Assembly (NCBI GenBank): GCA_029785625.1
Contig: JAFLZI010000001.1
Coordinates: forward strand, 1-64,000
Direction of reading: 5' to 3'
DNA length: 64,000 nucleotides
DNA from: Nitrososphaerota archaeon
GTDB lineage: Archaea > Thermoproteota > Nitrososphaeria > Nitrososphaerales > UBA183
The stretch's first letter is position 1, and each line of letters starts with the position of its first letter. Shown here in pieces: positions 44,788 through 53,406 of the stretch. A program made the position numbers and the translations under genes. The notes under the pieces are model-generated. The model searched no databases. It worked only from the letters and a program-made list of their open reading frames with translations, and had not been told where the DNA came from.

Positions 44788-45765
44788 ATGACTGTGACGG
44801 TCGAGACGACAGGGGCCTTCGAGATTCCGAAACCTCTGAACGAATTGTCCGAGAGCGAAATCGTAAGGAAGGCGCACATCGGCAGGGTGAGCACCGAGGT
44901 GCTCAGGTACCTAACCGACGCCCTCACGGGCAGAGGATTCACCTGGCTGCTTCCCGTGATCTTCTCTAAGTCGACAGATCCCTTGTGGCCGGACCCCGGG
45001 GCGTCGATTGAGAAGAGGGTCGAGACAGAGATTTATGGCGAGACCGTAAGGACAACTCTGAGCATGATAATCCACAAGCTTGTCGCGAGTTCGACTGCTT
45101 ATCCAAGGTTCTTTGTTCTCTCTCCAAACGTGAGGATTGAGAAGAGGGAGAGAAAGGCGACGGGATGGCATACGTACGAATTCACCCAGCTCGATTTCGA
45201 GATAAGGGGTGCTGGTTCCAAAGACGTCAAACGCCTATTCGAAGCCGTCATAGCAGGACTGATACGGCACGCCAAGAAGCAGGCTAGACGGGATCTGACA
45301 TACCTTGGCAGATACGGCAGCCTCAAGGCGCCAGTGACACCGTTCAAGGCCCACGACAGGGAAGACCTCATGGCGAAGTACGGAGCCGAGTGGGAGACGA
45401 GATTGCCTCAAGAGATTCGTGAGCCGGTCTGGGTGACAAACATCCCAAGGGAGTTCTACGATTTTGAAGACCCAGCGACGGGCAGGTGGGACAACTATGA
45501 CCTCTTCGTACCGAAATACGGCGAAGTGCTCTCGGGGGCCAGACGCGAATGGGAGTACGGCAGGATTACGGCAAAGATGGAGCGCGATGGCGTGAAGAAG
45601 GAGAGCTACACTCTGCTTCTCAGGATGGCTAAAGAAGGCAAACTCAAGCCATCGGCGGGCGCTGGAATTGGCGTCGAAAGACTCACGGCCTGGCTTGCTG
45701 GAGCCAAGCATATAGGAGAAGTTCAGGCCTTTCCGAAGGTTCCGGGAGTAGTTTACGACCTCTAA
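44788..45765 (+). CDS. Archaeal asparagine synthetase A-like protein (AsnRS paralogue)
   Basis: A 325-aa class II synthetase catalytic core without the N-terminal anticodon-binding OB domain. Motif 2 region YEFTQLDFEIRGAG near residue 135 and motif 3 GAGIGVERLTAWLAGA near 295 are clear. It matches the archaeal AsnA (AS-AR) type, which makes free asparagine from aspartate and ammonia with ATP. The motif-3 form and NIPREFYDFEDPATG, in place of the AsnRS peptide, fit that enzyme. Start ATG 44788 agrees with TATA spacing. Control by the neighbouring Lrp-type protein is likely. Confidence 0.85.
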   Translation: MTVTVETTGAFEIPKPLNELSESEIVRKAHIGRVSTEVLRYLTDALTGRGFTWLLPVIFSKSTDPLWPDPGASIEKRVETEIYGETVRTTLSMIIHKLVASSTAYPRFFVLSPNVRIEKRERKATGWHTYEFTQLDFEIRGAGSKDVKRLFEAVIAGLIRHAKKQARRDLTYLGRYGSLKAPVTPFKAHDREDLMAKYGAEWETRLPQEIREPVWVTNIPREFYDFEDPATGRWDNYDLFVPKYGEVLSGARREWEYGRITAKMERDGVKKESYTLLLRMAKEGKLKPSAGAGIGVERLTAWLAGAKHIGEVQAFPKVPGVVYDL

Positions 45766-45873
45766 GGAAGTTCTGTGAAAGGCAATCCGAAGGTTATCGA
45801 CGCCATTGCCTGTGTTTCCATCGCAAAATCGCCCGTTTCCCACTGCAGCGGAAAGGGGCTTCGGGACGACGAC

Positions 45874-46512
45874 TCAGTGGTCAGGCGCTTCTTCTCTGAA
45901 GTTCTCGGCTACGATTTTGAGTATCTCGCTCAGGTCCTTCCCGTCGACGACTACGTCGGCCCGCTGTCTTACAATCTCCTGGACGTTAAACGTGATCTTG
46001 AGGTCCACCAGGTTGAAGAGGTCGAGGTCGTTGGCCCCGTCCACGACGGCCACCTTCTTGTCATCTTTCAGCATGTCACCAAAGGCCGTGTTCAGGATTT
46101 GAGCTTTGTTTGAGCTCACTAGAAGCCCGTAGCCAATCAAGCGCCCCTCGTGGAAGATGAGCTCGTTGGAGAAGACGTGGTCTAGGTCCAGCTCGGCCTT
46201 CACTCTATTGGCCAGCAAAGAGAAGCCACCAGATACGCCAACCCGAAGTGCACTCATTTCCTTGAGCTTCCTGACCATCTCCTGCGCGCCTTTCATCGAG
46301 GGAAGTCTCTCGGAGATGGAGACGCAGACCTGCAGCGGCAAGCCTCTGAGCAGTTCGATCCTCTTCTGGAGGCTCTGCTCCCAGTTCATCTCTCCACTGA
46401 TTCCTTTCCGAGTAATCTCATGGACCTCCTTCTCCTTCCCTACGAGCCTTGCCAACTCTGGGAGAAACTCACCGTCCACTAGGACTCCCTCAACATCGAA
46501 GATTATGATCAC
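45874..46512 (-). CDS. HAD-family phosphatase, phosphoserine-phosphatase-like
   Basis: A 212-aa HAD-IB-type protein. Motif I reads FDVEGVLVDGEF: nucleophile Asp6, but the general-acid second Asp is Glu8, a rare change. Motif II is GVSGGF, and the motif III/IV region is KVAVVDGANDLDLFNLVD, resembling the GDGxND of SerB. Cap-domain helix SLQKRIELLRGLP matches SerB. The Glu at the acid position may lower turnover or change substrate. ATG at 46512. It lies opposite the asn/thr genes; serine synthesis would suit the amino-acid setting. Confidence 0.8.
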   Translation of the reverse strand: MIIIFDVEGVLVDGEFLPELARLVGKEKEVHEITRKGISGEMNWEQSLQKRIELLRGLPLQVCVSISERLPSMKGAQEMVRKLKEMSALRVGVSGGFSLLANRVKAELDLDHVFSNELIFHEGRLIGYGLLVSSNKAQILNTAFGDMLKDDKKVAVVDGANDLDLFNLVDLKITFNVQEIVRQRADVVVDGKDLSEILKIVAENFREEAPDH

Positions 46513-46629
46513 TGGTCTATCCTGCTGCTGCCGCCGAAATCACTGGTGGGGCACACTGAAGTTGAGTAATGCTGGGATAAACGAGAACTAAAGGGTTATG
46601 ACCCCAGGGAGTCTTAGCGGGATAGTGGC

Positions 46630-46850
46630 TTGAAGAGGAAGAGAGTGGCAATACTGGGAGCGACAGGGATGGGTGTCGGAAGGAAATACGGAAAGGCGAT
46701 ACGCTCGCGAACCGGTCTTCAGATCTCCCCCGAGGTTGCGGAGATGTGGTGAAGCCGACGAAGCCGAAGTCCATAGATGCCGACCTTGTCTTCTCCCCTC
46801 TGTCCACCCGGGCCGCCGAATTGCTGCACGATAGGGGCTTTCTTGAGTAG
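46630..46850 (+). pseudogene. Decayed aspartate-semialdehyde dehydrogenase (asd) fragment
   Basis: The first frame from TTG 46630 reads LKRKRVAILGATGM, the archaeal Asd N-terminus (normally GATGMVGQRF). It then jumps, missing about 30 residues, to GRKYGKAIRSRTGLQISPEVAEM, as in the GKKYGEAV..IPEEVAEM part of Asd. It stops at TGA 46741 region after one lost base. The next frame continues VKPTKPKSIDADLVFSPL (Asd: DADLVFSALP) and ends at 46850, after which homology is lost. A short N-terminal part therefore remains with a deletion and a frameshift. It sits immediately before hom, where an active asd would be expected, so the operon has lost its Asd; a working copy must lie elsewhere. Confidence 0.78.
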
Positions 46851-47844
46851 AGAGATCAGAGTCATCATCGTCGGCCTGGGCACGGTCGGAACGGCTCTTG
46901 CCCGAAGAATCCGCTCGGAGCGGTACGGCGACGACATCAGAGTCGTTGCGGCGGTAGATTCCAAGAGTGCCGCAGTGGATGACGGGGGTCTGGATCTGCG
47001 CAAGGTCCTACTGAGGAAGAGAAGGACGGGGATGGTCGGGGACGACACGGAGCATCCAGAGCCCCTGGCTGTAATCAGAGAGACCGACGCGCACGTCCTC
47101 GTCGAGCTGACCCCCAGCAACCCCGTCAACGCGGAACCCGCTCTTTCGCACATCAGTGCGGCCCTTGCTAGCGGGAAAGACGTCGTGACAGCCAACAAGA
47201 TGTCCCTGGCCCTTTGTTACAGGCAACTGCTGGCCGACGCGAAACGCCGAGGCCGGGCGCTCAGGTACGGTGCTTGCGTCGGCGGAGGTCTTCCGGTGAC
47301 TGATCTAGGCGAACTGATTGCACTGGCGGACGAAGTGACGGCCATTGACGGGGTTCTCAACACCACTTCCAACTTCATCCTGTCTGAGATGGAAGAGCGT
47401 AGGGTTGAGTTCGAATCGACGCTCAGCGAGGCGAAGAGGCTGGGGTACGCCGAGGCCGACCCGGGGCTGGACATAGACGGGGTGGACTCAGCGTGCAAGA
47501 TAGTAATCCTGGCGAACCACGTCCTGGGCAAGAGCTTCACCCTCGAGAGTGTCCGCCCTCTCGAAGGGATAAGGGGAATAGCTCAGGCCCGGATGGAGAA
47601 GGCCCGAAGGAAAGGGAGGAGGCTCAGGATGGTCGCCTCCGCCGCCGACGGCGTGAGCGTCAGAGTCGAAGAGTTGCCCGAAGCCGACTCTCTCTGCGTC
47701 CGAGGCACCGACAACGCGGTCCGGTTCGACTGCAGGCTCTCTGGTCCGAGAGTCATCGAAGGTCCTGCGGGGGGCGGGGCTGCCACGAGCACGGCGGTCC
47801 TCAGGGACCTCCTGGCCATACGGAAGCTGAGGTTCGGTGGGTGA
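46843..47844 (+). CDS. hom: Homoserine dehydrogenase
   Basis: Reduces aspartate semialdehyde to homoserine. 333 aa from TTG 46843, chosen because SREIRVIIVGLGTVGTALARRI is the usual N-terminus; the frame is open further upstream only through the asd relic. NAD(P) loop GLGTVG, TANKMSLALCY near residue 112, GACVGGGLPVTDLGELI near 145, EADPGLDIDGVDSACKIVILAN near 205 (the catalytic Asp and Lys region). No C-terminal ACT domain, as usual in archaea. First functional gene of hom-lysC-thrB-thrC. Confidence 0.94.
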   Translation: MSREIRVIIVGLGTVGTALARRIRSERYGDDIRVVAAVDSKSAAVDDGGLDLRKVLLRKRRTGMVGDDTEHPEPLAVIRETDAHVLVELTPSNPVNAEPALSHISAALASGKDVVTANKMSLALCYRQLLADAKRRGRALRYGACVGGGLPVTDLGELIALADEVTAIDGVLNTTSNFILSEMEERRVEFESTLSEAKRLGYAEADPGLDIDGVDSACKIVILANHVLGKSFTLESVRPLEGIRGIAQARMEKARRKGRRLRMVASAADGVSVRVEELPEADSLCVRGTDNAVRFDCRLSGPRVIEGPAGGGAATSTAVLRDLLAIRKLRFGG

Positions 47845-47859
47845 CTCGACGCGCGAATC

Positions 47860-49245
47860 GTGATGAAGTTCGGGGGGAGCCTGCTTGCGAGCAAGGGAGG
47901 CGTCAGGAGGGCGGCAAGGGTCATCGCTACACGAGCGAAGGAGGACCAAGTGGTCGCCGTGGTCTCTGCTCTGGGAGATGTGACCGACCTTCTGCTCAGG
48001 GCAGCGCGGGACTCCAAACATTGGAAGGAGAGTCAAATCAACCTCTTCGTCGATGGGCTTCGGGATTACCATTCCAGGGTGCTTCGGGATGCGGGCATAC
48101 GTCGTGCAGTTGAGGGTTCGGCAAGGGCCGAGGCCCTCCTTGAGGGACTGAGAGTCACCCTTCTGGGTGTCTCGATCCTCGGAGAACTTACCCCACGTTC
48201 TATGGACCTCATACTTTCATTCGGGGAACGACTGTCGGCCCCCATCGTAGCCGATGCCCTGAAAGCGGAGGGCCTGGAAACCAAGGCGCTCACCGGCGGA
48301 GAGGCGGGGATAATCACAGACGGCTCCCACGGCGAGGCGCTGCCGATCGAGAAGGTGGCGAGGCGCGCGGTGAAGAGGCGCCTGAACCAGCTGGTCTCGA
48401 GAGGCGTCGTCCCCGTCGTGACAGGCTTCGTTGCCGCGACCGAGAATGGCGACCTTGTCACCCTCGGAAGAGGGGGCTCCGACTTCACGGCTACACTGCT
48501 GGGGACCTACTGGGAAGCGGACGAAATCTGGATCTGGACCGACGTGGACGGTATCATGACTGCGGACCCACGGCTAGTCCCGGGGGCAAGGGTCGTCCGC
48601 GAACTGAGTTACGTCGAGGCAGAAGAGATGGCCGTCTTCGGCGCTAAGAACATGCATCCTCTCGCCCTGGGGCCGGTCAGACTCTCGAAGATCCCCGTCC
48701 GCATCAAGAACGGTTTCAGCCCCGACTCTCCCGGAACTTTGATCTGGTCTAGCCAGAAGAAGAGCGCCGAGGTCGTAAAGTCGATAGCGCTCGTAAGAGA
48801 TGTGGGTATGCTGACGGTCTCCGGCGAGACTCTCGCAGGCCGGCCCGGGACGGCCGCAAACATCTTCCGCAGCCTGGCCGATTCTGGTGTGAATATCCTA
48901 ATGATCTCTCAGAGCGTCTCCGAGTCGAACATCAGCGTCGTGCTGCGGAGAGGGACGCTCGATAGGGCGGGGAAGGCCCTGCAGAGGGGCCTGTCAGGGC
49001 TGGCGGGGAGCGCGCGGGTCGACCTGGAGCCGGACGTCGCGGTCGTCGCGGCCGTTGGCGCCGGGATGAAGGGGACCCCCGGGGTGGCCGCGAGGGTCTT
49101 CTCCGCCGTGAGCCGAGCGGGCGTCAACGTGCGGATGATCGCGCAAGGCTCGTCGGAGCTCAACGTCTCGTTCGTTGTCGGTTCGGAAGACGCAGTCAAA
49201 GCGGTCAGGGCTCTGCACACCGCCCTAATCGCCAATCCGAGATAG
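47860..49245 (+). CDS. lysC: Aspartate kinase
   Basis: Phosphorylates aspartate, the first step toward threonine, methionine and lysine. 461 aa: VMKFGGSLLASKGGV, kinase loops LGRGGSDFTATLLGTYWEADEIWIWTDVDGIMTADPRLVPGA near residue 208, then two ACT domains (VGMLTVSGETLAGRPGTAANIFRSLADSGVNILMISQ, and VVAAVGAGMKGTPGVAARVFSAVSRAGVNVRMIAQG), so feedback control by threonine or lysine is expected. Start GTG 47860 (ATG 47863 is an alternative), 15 bp after hom. Confidence 0.95.
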   Translation: MMKFGGSLLASKGGVRRAARVIATRAKEDQVVAVVSALGDVTDLLLRAARDSKHWKESQINLFVDGLRDYHSRVLRDAGIRRAVEGSARAEALLEGLRVTLLGVSILGELTPRSMDLILSFGERLSAPIVADALKAEGLETKALTGGEAGIITDGSHGEALPIEKVARRAVKRRLNQLVSRGVVPVVTGFVAATENGDLVTLGRGGSDFTATLLGTYWEADEIWIWTDVDGIMTADPRLVPGARVVRELSYVEAEEMAVFGAKNMHPLALGPVRLSKIPVRIKNGFSPDSPGTLIWSSQKKSAEVVKSIALVRDVGMLTVSGETLAGRPGTAANIFRSLADSGVNILMISQSVSESNISVVLRRGTLDRAGKALQRGLSGLAGSARVDLEPDVAVVAAVGAGMKGTPGVAARVFSAVSRAGVNVRMIAQGSSELNVSFVVGSEDAVKAVRALHTALIANPR

Positions 49246-49255
49246 GTCGAGTCCT

Positions 49256-50212
49256 GTGGCCAAATCGAGACCGCTCTCGGTGGAGGTCCGGACGCCAGCA
49301 TCGTCAGCGAACCTGGGCCCAGGGTACGACGTCTTCGCAATCGCGTTGGAGAGACCAACGGATGGGCTGAAGCTTCTGGCAGAGGATTCCTCTCGCCTGA
49401 AGGTGGACATCAGGGTCAGGGGGGCAAGAACGGTCCCCCTAGATGCTAGAAAGAACGCATCCAGCGCCGTCGCTCTGAAGATTGCGAAGGACTTCGGGAT
49501 CCGCTCTCACATATCGATGGCGCTCGAGAAGCGTGTGCCCATCGGAGTAGGCCTGGGAAGCAGCGGAGCCTCGTCAGCAGCAGGCGCCTTCGCTATGAAC
49601 GAATGTTTCGGGCTGGGGCTGAAGCTTCCAGAGCTCGTCAATTACGCAACTCATGGCGAGTTCGTCTCATCCGGGTCGGAGCACTGCGACAACGTGGCAG
49701 CCGCCCTCCTAGGCGGGTTCACCGTCGCCAGGCCGAGCCCAGCCCTTGAGGTCACCAAGTTCGACCCGCCGGAGTCGCTCAGAATCTGTCTCGCCACGCC
49801 GACCGTCACGCTGCCGAGAAGGAAGACGGAATACGCCAGGTCCATCCTCCCTGAGCGGGTTGAGCTGGAAAAACTCGTCCAAAATACGGCCTCAGCTTCC
49901 ATGGTGGTCGCAGGCTTCGCCAGGAAGGACATCCGCATGATAGGTCGAGGGATGGAGGACGGAGTGGTGGAGCCAACCAGGGCGGCGATGATTCCCGGTT
50001 ACGGCAGAGTGAGGAAGATGGCCCTCCAGGCGGGGGCCGTGGGGGTATGCATAAGTGGGGCCGGGCCGACCGTGCTGGCTCTGGTTGACGGCTCCAGCGT
50101 GAGGCCCGCGGAGGTGCTGAAGGAAATGAGGAGGGCTTTCGGAATGGAGGGGGTGGAAGCGGAAGGATACTGGACATCTGTCGGAGGGGGGGCTCGCCGC
50201 GTCGACGGATAA
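49256..50212 (+). CDS. thrB: Homoserine kinase
   Basis: GHMP-family kinase converting homoserine to O-phosphohomoserine. 318 aa from GTG 49256. PASSANLGPGYDVFAIALE near residue 12, the ATP loop VPIGVGLGSSGASSAAGAF near 96, HCDNVAAALLGGFTV near 143, and the C-terminal GVCISGAGPTVLALVD. 11 bp after lysC, and its 3' end overlaps the thrC coding region. Confidence 0.94.
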   Translation: MAKSRPLSVEVRTPASSANLGPGYDVFAIALERPTDGLKLLAEDSSRLKVDIRVRGARTVPLDARKNASSAVALKIAKDFGIRSHISMALEKRVPIGVGLGSSGASSAAGAFAMNECFGLGLKLPELVNYATHGEFVSSGSEHCDNVAAALLGGFTVARPSPALEVTKFDPPESLRICLATPTVTLPRRKTEYARSILPERVELEKLVQNTASASMVVAGFARKDIRMIGRGMEDGVVEPTRAAMIPGYGRVRKMALQAGAVGVCISGAGPTVLALVDGSSVRPAEVLKEMRRAFGMEGVEAEGYWTSVGGGARRVDG

Positions 50213-51437
50213 CAACGGATGGGCGATTCGATGCATTCAGTGCGGCAAGTACACCGCGACCGAGCCGCCGGACTTTCGATGCCCCTCCTGCGGGGACCTG
50301 CTCGAGCTGGTCCCGGTCGGCAGAAAACCCGCCAGGAGGTCGCTGCTTCGCGGGCAGGTAGCGCTCGGTGTCTGGAGATATGCCAGGGGCTTGCCATTCG
50401 CGAGGGACGTCAAGCCCATCTCGCTCCAGGAAGGGGGAACTCCGCTGGTCCCGTCGTCCGGCATCGGGAAGGGACTGGGGTTGCAGGAACTCTACATCAA
50501 GAACGAGGGGCAGAACCCAACGGGGTCTTTCAAGGACAGGGGGATGACGGTCGCGGTTACGAAGGCGAGCCAGAGGGGCGCAAGGACGCTCGTCTGTGCG
50601 TCGACGGGGAACACCTCCGCTTCCCTTGCGGCATACGCGGCAAGAGGGGGCCTGGAAGCTGTGGTCATTGTTCCTTCGGGGAAGGTGGCCGCGGGGAAGC
50701 TCGTCCAGGCCACCGTCCACGGGGCGAGGATCCTGAGGGTGAAGGGGAACTTCGACGAAGCCCTGGGGTTAGTCCTCGAGGTAGTCCGAGAGAACCCCGC
50801 GCTGTACCTGATGAACTCGATCAACCCCTACAGAATCGAAGGGCAGAAGACCCTGGCCTACGAAGTCTTCGAGCAGCTAGGAGGCCGCGTGCCGGACTAC
50901 GTGGTGCTGCCCGTCGGGAATGCTGGGAACATCAGCGCAATCTGGAAGGGGTTCCTGGAGCTGAAGTCCTGGCGGATCTCGGACAGGCTCCCCAGGATGG
51001 TTGGCGTCCAAGCGGCCGAAGCGGCGCCGATAGCGGAAGCCTACGAGAAGAAAAGGGACCACGTGAAGCCGTGGGGGGATGCCAGGACGGTCGCCTCAGC
51101 CATACGGATAGGGAAACCAGCATCGTGGAAGAAGGCGCTTCGCGCGATCAGGGATTCGGGAGGCCTGTCGATGACGGTTACGGACAGGGAGATCCTCCAA
51201 GCCGTCGACGAGCTCGCCTCGAAGGAGGGCCTGTTCGTCGAGGCCGCGAGCGCGACGCCGGTAGCGGCGCTCAAGCATCTGCGAAGGACGTTGGGCCCAC
51301 GCGCAACGATCGTCTGCGTCGCGACCGGAAACGGGCTGAAAGACCAGGAGTCCGTGAAGGTGGACCTGGAAAGGACTCCGGAACTGTCAGGTGGTCCAGA
51401 CCTCCTGAAAGCTCTTCGGGACAGCACCCCCGGCTAG
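50178..51437 (+). CDS. thrC: Threonine synthase (start uncertain)
   Basis: PLP enzyme making threonine from O-phosphohomoserine. A zinc ribbon (WAIRCIQCGKYTA...RCPSCGDLLELV, nt ~50220-50310) precedes the core: EGGTPLVPSS, the PLP lysine in NEGQNPTGSFKDRGM near nt 50520, CASTGNTSASLAAYAARGG, and VLPVGNAGNISAIWKGF. The frame for the zinc ribbon has no ATG, GTG or TTG; TTG 50391 would remove it. The best candidate is CTG 50178, inside thrB, giving 419 aa; a non-canonical start or small indel is possible. It is the last gene of the threonine operon. Compare the separate threonine-synthase-type gene at 8.7-9.8 kb. Confidence 0.88.
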   Translation: MSEGGLAASTDNNGWAIRCIQCGKYTATEPPDFRCPSCGDLLELVPVGRKPARRSLLRGQVALGVWRYARGLPFARDVKPISLQEGGTPLVPSSGIGKGLGLQELYIKNEGQNPTGSFKDRGMTVAVTKASQRGARTLVCASTGNTSASLAAYAARGGLEAVVIVPSGKVAAGKLVQATVHGARILRVKGNFDEALGLVLEVVRENPALYLMNSINPYRIEGQKTLAYEVFEQLGGRVPDYVVLPVGNAGNISAIWKGFLELKSWRISDRLPRMVGVQAAEAAPIAEAYEKKRDHVKPWGDARTVASAIRIGKPASWKKALRAIRDSGGLSMTVTDREILQAVDELASKEGLFVEAASATPVAALKHLRRTLGPRATIVCVATGNGLKDQESVKVDLERTPELSGGPDLLKALRDSTPG

Positions 51438-51751
51438 GCTGGCTGCGAGGAGTGCGGATTCAAAGGGAAAGGCCCTGACCGCCCCCCAGCGCCACTGGTG
51501 GGACTACGATATCTGGGTCCCAAAGCGATTCGCACCTCTCTGTTCGATTCGAGGCTTGGAGAATCGCGGGCACGAGTTCCGTTCTGCTCGAGGCTTGATT
51601 GTAGATAGAGAGCTGTTCTGGAAAGTGAAGATATGGGGAGACTGCCAAGTTACAGCAGTAATCCATGATCTGTAGGGCTTCGGCCACGTTGTTGGTTAAG
51701 TTGGAGGCAGCGGCACAAACTCTGCGCAGGCGCCCAGTTCACTATTCAGTC
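51438..51751. other. Non-coding gap at the start of the accessory region
   Basis: About 310 bp with no supportable gene. Composition is lower in GC than the upstream operon. Short frames on both strands lack family-like sequence, so they may be relics of the neighbouring decayed element. I see no tRNA, repeats or strong promoter. Confidence 0.5.
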
Positions 51752-52417
51752 CTAGGAGGAAGCGAGATTGGCGTCGACAGCGGGTATGTACGTGACAACC
51801 TTGTCCTCCTCTGTCAGTCGCAGTAAGTTCAGATTGCACAGTTTCTGGGCGGCATAACTGAGCGCTGGTTCGCTCTTGAAGCCATAGGCACGGAACTTGC
51901 TCAGCCTCAAACTCCCATTCGTGACTGCCTTCCTGAGTACGTTCAGATGGTTGGTCCGTATGTCCAGATCCTCGGCCTTCCTCCTTGCTTCGTCGATCAA
52001 GATGTTCCTCGCCAACTTAACTGGGATGTCTTTGGCCTGGGGACGGTGGCATGGTAACTGTAGACCCGCTCGGTAAGCTTGTTGAACATCGCTCTCGCCT
52101 CACCCCCCGACTGTTCGTGAAGCCACGAGATTACCTCGTGCGCCACAGGCTCATCCCCGCTCCCGATCGCATACCTCTTCTGGCGAACCTCAATTGCTCG
52201 TTCCACCTCTCCAAGAGTCAATGGCCTCACTCGGATCGACGGGGCCTGCAACTACCTCGCCCACCCTGTGCGCCCTTGACTCCAGAATGCTCATGAACTG
52301 CTCCTTCGCTATCAAGACCCACCATACACCCATCCTTGCCAAGCTCAGCATGTAGTCCCTGGAGATGTTGAGGAACTCGACGGCGGTGTCGTCATCCAAC
52401 ATGTCGAGGCTGTTCAC
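51752..52417 (-). pseudogene. Decayed AAA/Orc1-Cdc6-like ATPase C-terminal part
   Basis: Three overlapping frames on the minus strand join into one protein if two small frameshifts are allowed. The first has SLDMLDDDTAVEFLNISRDYMLSLARMGVWWVLIAKEQFMSIL (Walker-B/sensor-1-like region), followed after a shift at about 52243 by RVRPLTLGEVERAIEVRQKRYA and ISWLHEQSGGEARAMFNKL (sensor-2/lid). After another shift at about 52025 come ARNILIDEARRKAEDLDI and a C-terminal winged-helix-like part. This order fits archaeal Orc1/Cdc6 or related AAA ATPases. The P-loop part is lost. Possibly a plasmid or element replication initiator; family level is tentative. Confidence 0.6.
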
Positions 52418-52461
52418 AGAACAACAAATAGTGCCTGTAAGGCGACACTGTCGATGTGAGC

Positions 52462-52845
52462 TTAGCTCAGGCTCACGAATGAACCAGATTCAGTCGTCGT
52501 GACGTCGAACCCTAACTTGACAATGATGTGCGTAGCCAAGTCGATCGGATACTGTTCCCATAGCCGGCCGAAATACGCCATGCGGCCAGAGAGTTCGGCG
52601 ACCGGTAAGACCCTCCCCTCTGCACTCCTGACCGCGCTCCGAATGTCACTCTTCAGTCCAATCCGCCGTTTCGTCCTGAACGGCGCGGCATGCAGCCCTG
52701 CCACGACATAGCCCTTTCTCGAAGCCGCTTCTGCTAGGAGCCCGTTCTCGACCCCGAGCTGCTCAGCAAGGGCCCGAATGTCGATGGGATCATCCCGGTA
52801 CCTGAACTGGAACGAGGCCTCCGCTCTGCGGCTCTTGGGCTTCAT
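52462..52845 (-). CDS. Hypothetical protein in the accessory region
   Basis: A frame of 127 aa from ATG 52845, or 159 aa from 52941. It begins KPKSRRAEASFQFRYRDDPIDIRALAEQLGVENGLLAEAASRKGYVVAGLHAAPF and ends in a helical segment with FGRLWEQYPIDLATHIIVKLGFDV. No family recognised. It follows directly on the decayed recombinase copy, so it may be a gene of the same element or a relic of its downstream part. Confidence 0.4.
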   Translation of the reverse strand: MKPKSRRAEASFQFRYRDDPIDIRALAEQLGVENGLLAEAASRKGYVVAGLHAAPFRTKRRIGLKSDIRSAVRSAEGRVLPVAELSGRMAYFGRLWEQYPIDLATHIIVKLGFDVTTTESGSFVSLS

Positions 52846-53367
52846 CACCTTGCGGGCCGCCCTTTCTGCCGCAGCTCTGCGCCATTGGTCCCCCTTGTGG
52901 CACGTGCGCGACCGCACTGTTCGGGATGGCTGTCTGCCCACAGAACCTTCTCGACTATCTCCCGCTCAAATGGGGTGGAATCATACAGCCTCGGAACGCC
53001 ACCTTCGAAGACTCCGATAGAGTGAGGGTCATACAGCGAGCGACGACTCTGCGGGTTCTTCCCGATGTAATTAGTGACTATGATGTATGGACAGTAGCCT
53101 GAGACTTTGCGAAGGATGAAGGACTGGACCATGTTCCTTGCGAGGTGCTGGTCCTTCTTGAACGCCAGAATCAACTTGGTCATTCCCGGCCTGCCCTCGT
53201 CTTTGGTCTACTTCGCAGCGAAGTCAGGACCCGGGCGATGGTGGATCCTCTCGGGGCTTAAAGTGGCCAAACTCAAGGAACCAGCGGGCGTCGCGCTCAT
53301 GGTCAGTCTTCGTGGCTTCCGCTAGGCGAATGTCTCAGGGGATTATGATCTGTTCCTTTTCCGGCAC
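52845..53367 (-). pseudogene. Decayed copy of the tyrosine recombinase at 56.6-57.9 kb (N-terminal part)
   Basis: From GTG 53367 the minus strand reads VPEKEQIIIP-stop-DIRLAEATKTDHERDARWFLEFGHF, clearly matching VPDPKEDEVILPW...YKRDARWFLEFAGF of the intact integrase; the Trp16 codon has become TGA. After a frameshift it continues RIHHRPGPDFAAK, a TAG, then MTKLILAFKKDQHLARNMVQSFI, aligned with KIHHKPGPDFAVK...MVRLVEAFRKDPAQAKRLVIRFI. Beyond that the match fades. The catalytic domain is absent. It shows that a related element once integrated here. Confidence 0.75.
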
Positions 53368-53406
53368 GTAGAAGACGCTCAACGCAGGGTAGGTCTGGGG
53401 TGTTAT

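Noticed and set aside
46517..46807. A minus-strand 96-aa frame over the asd relic
   Set aside because: It is antisense to the recognisable Asd remnant and rich in Ser/Pro, as expected from a shadow frame.
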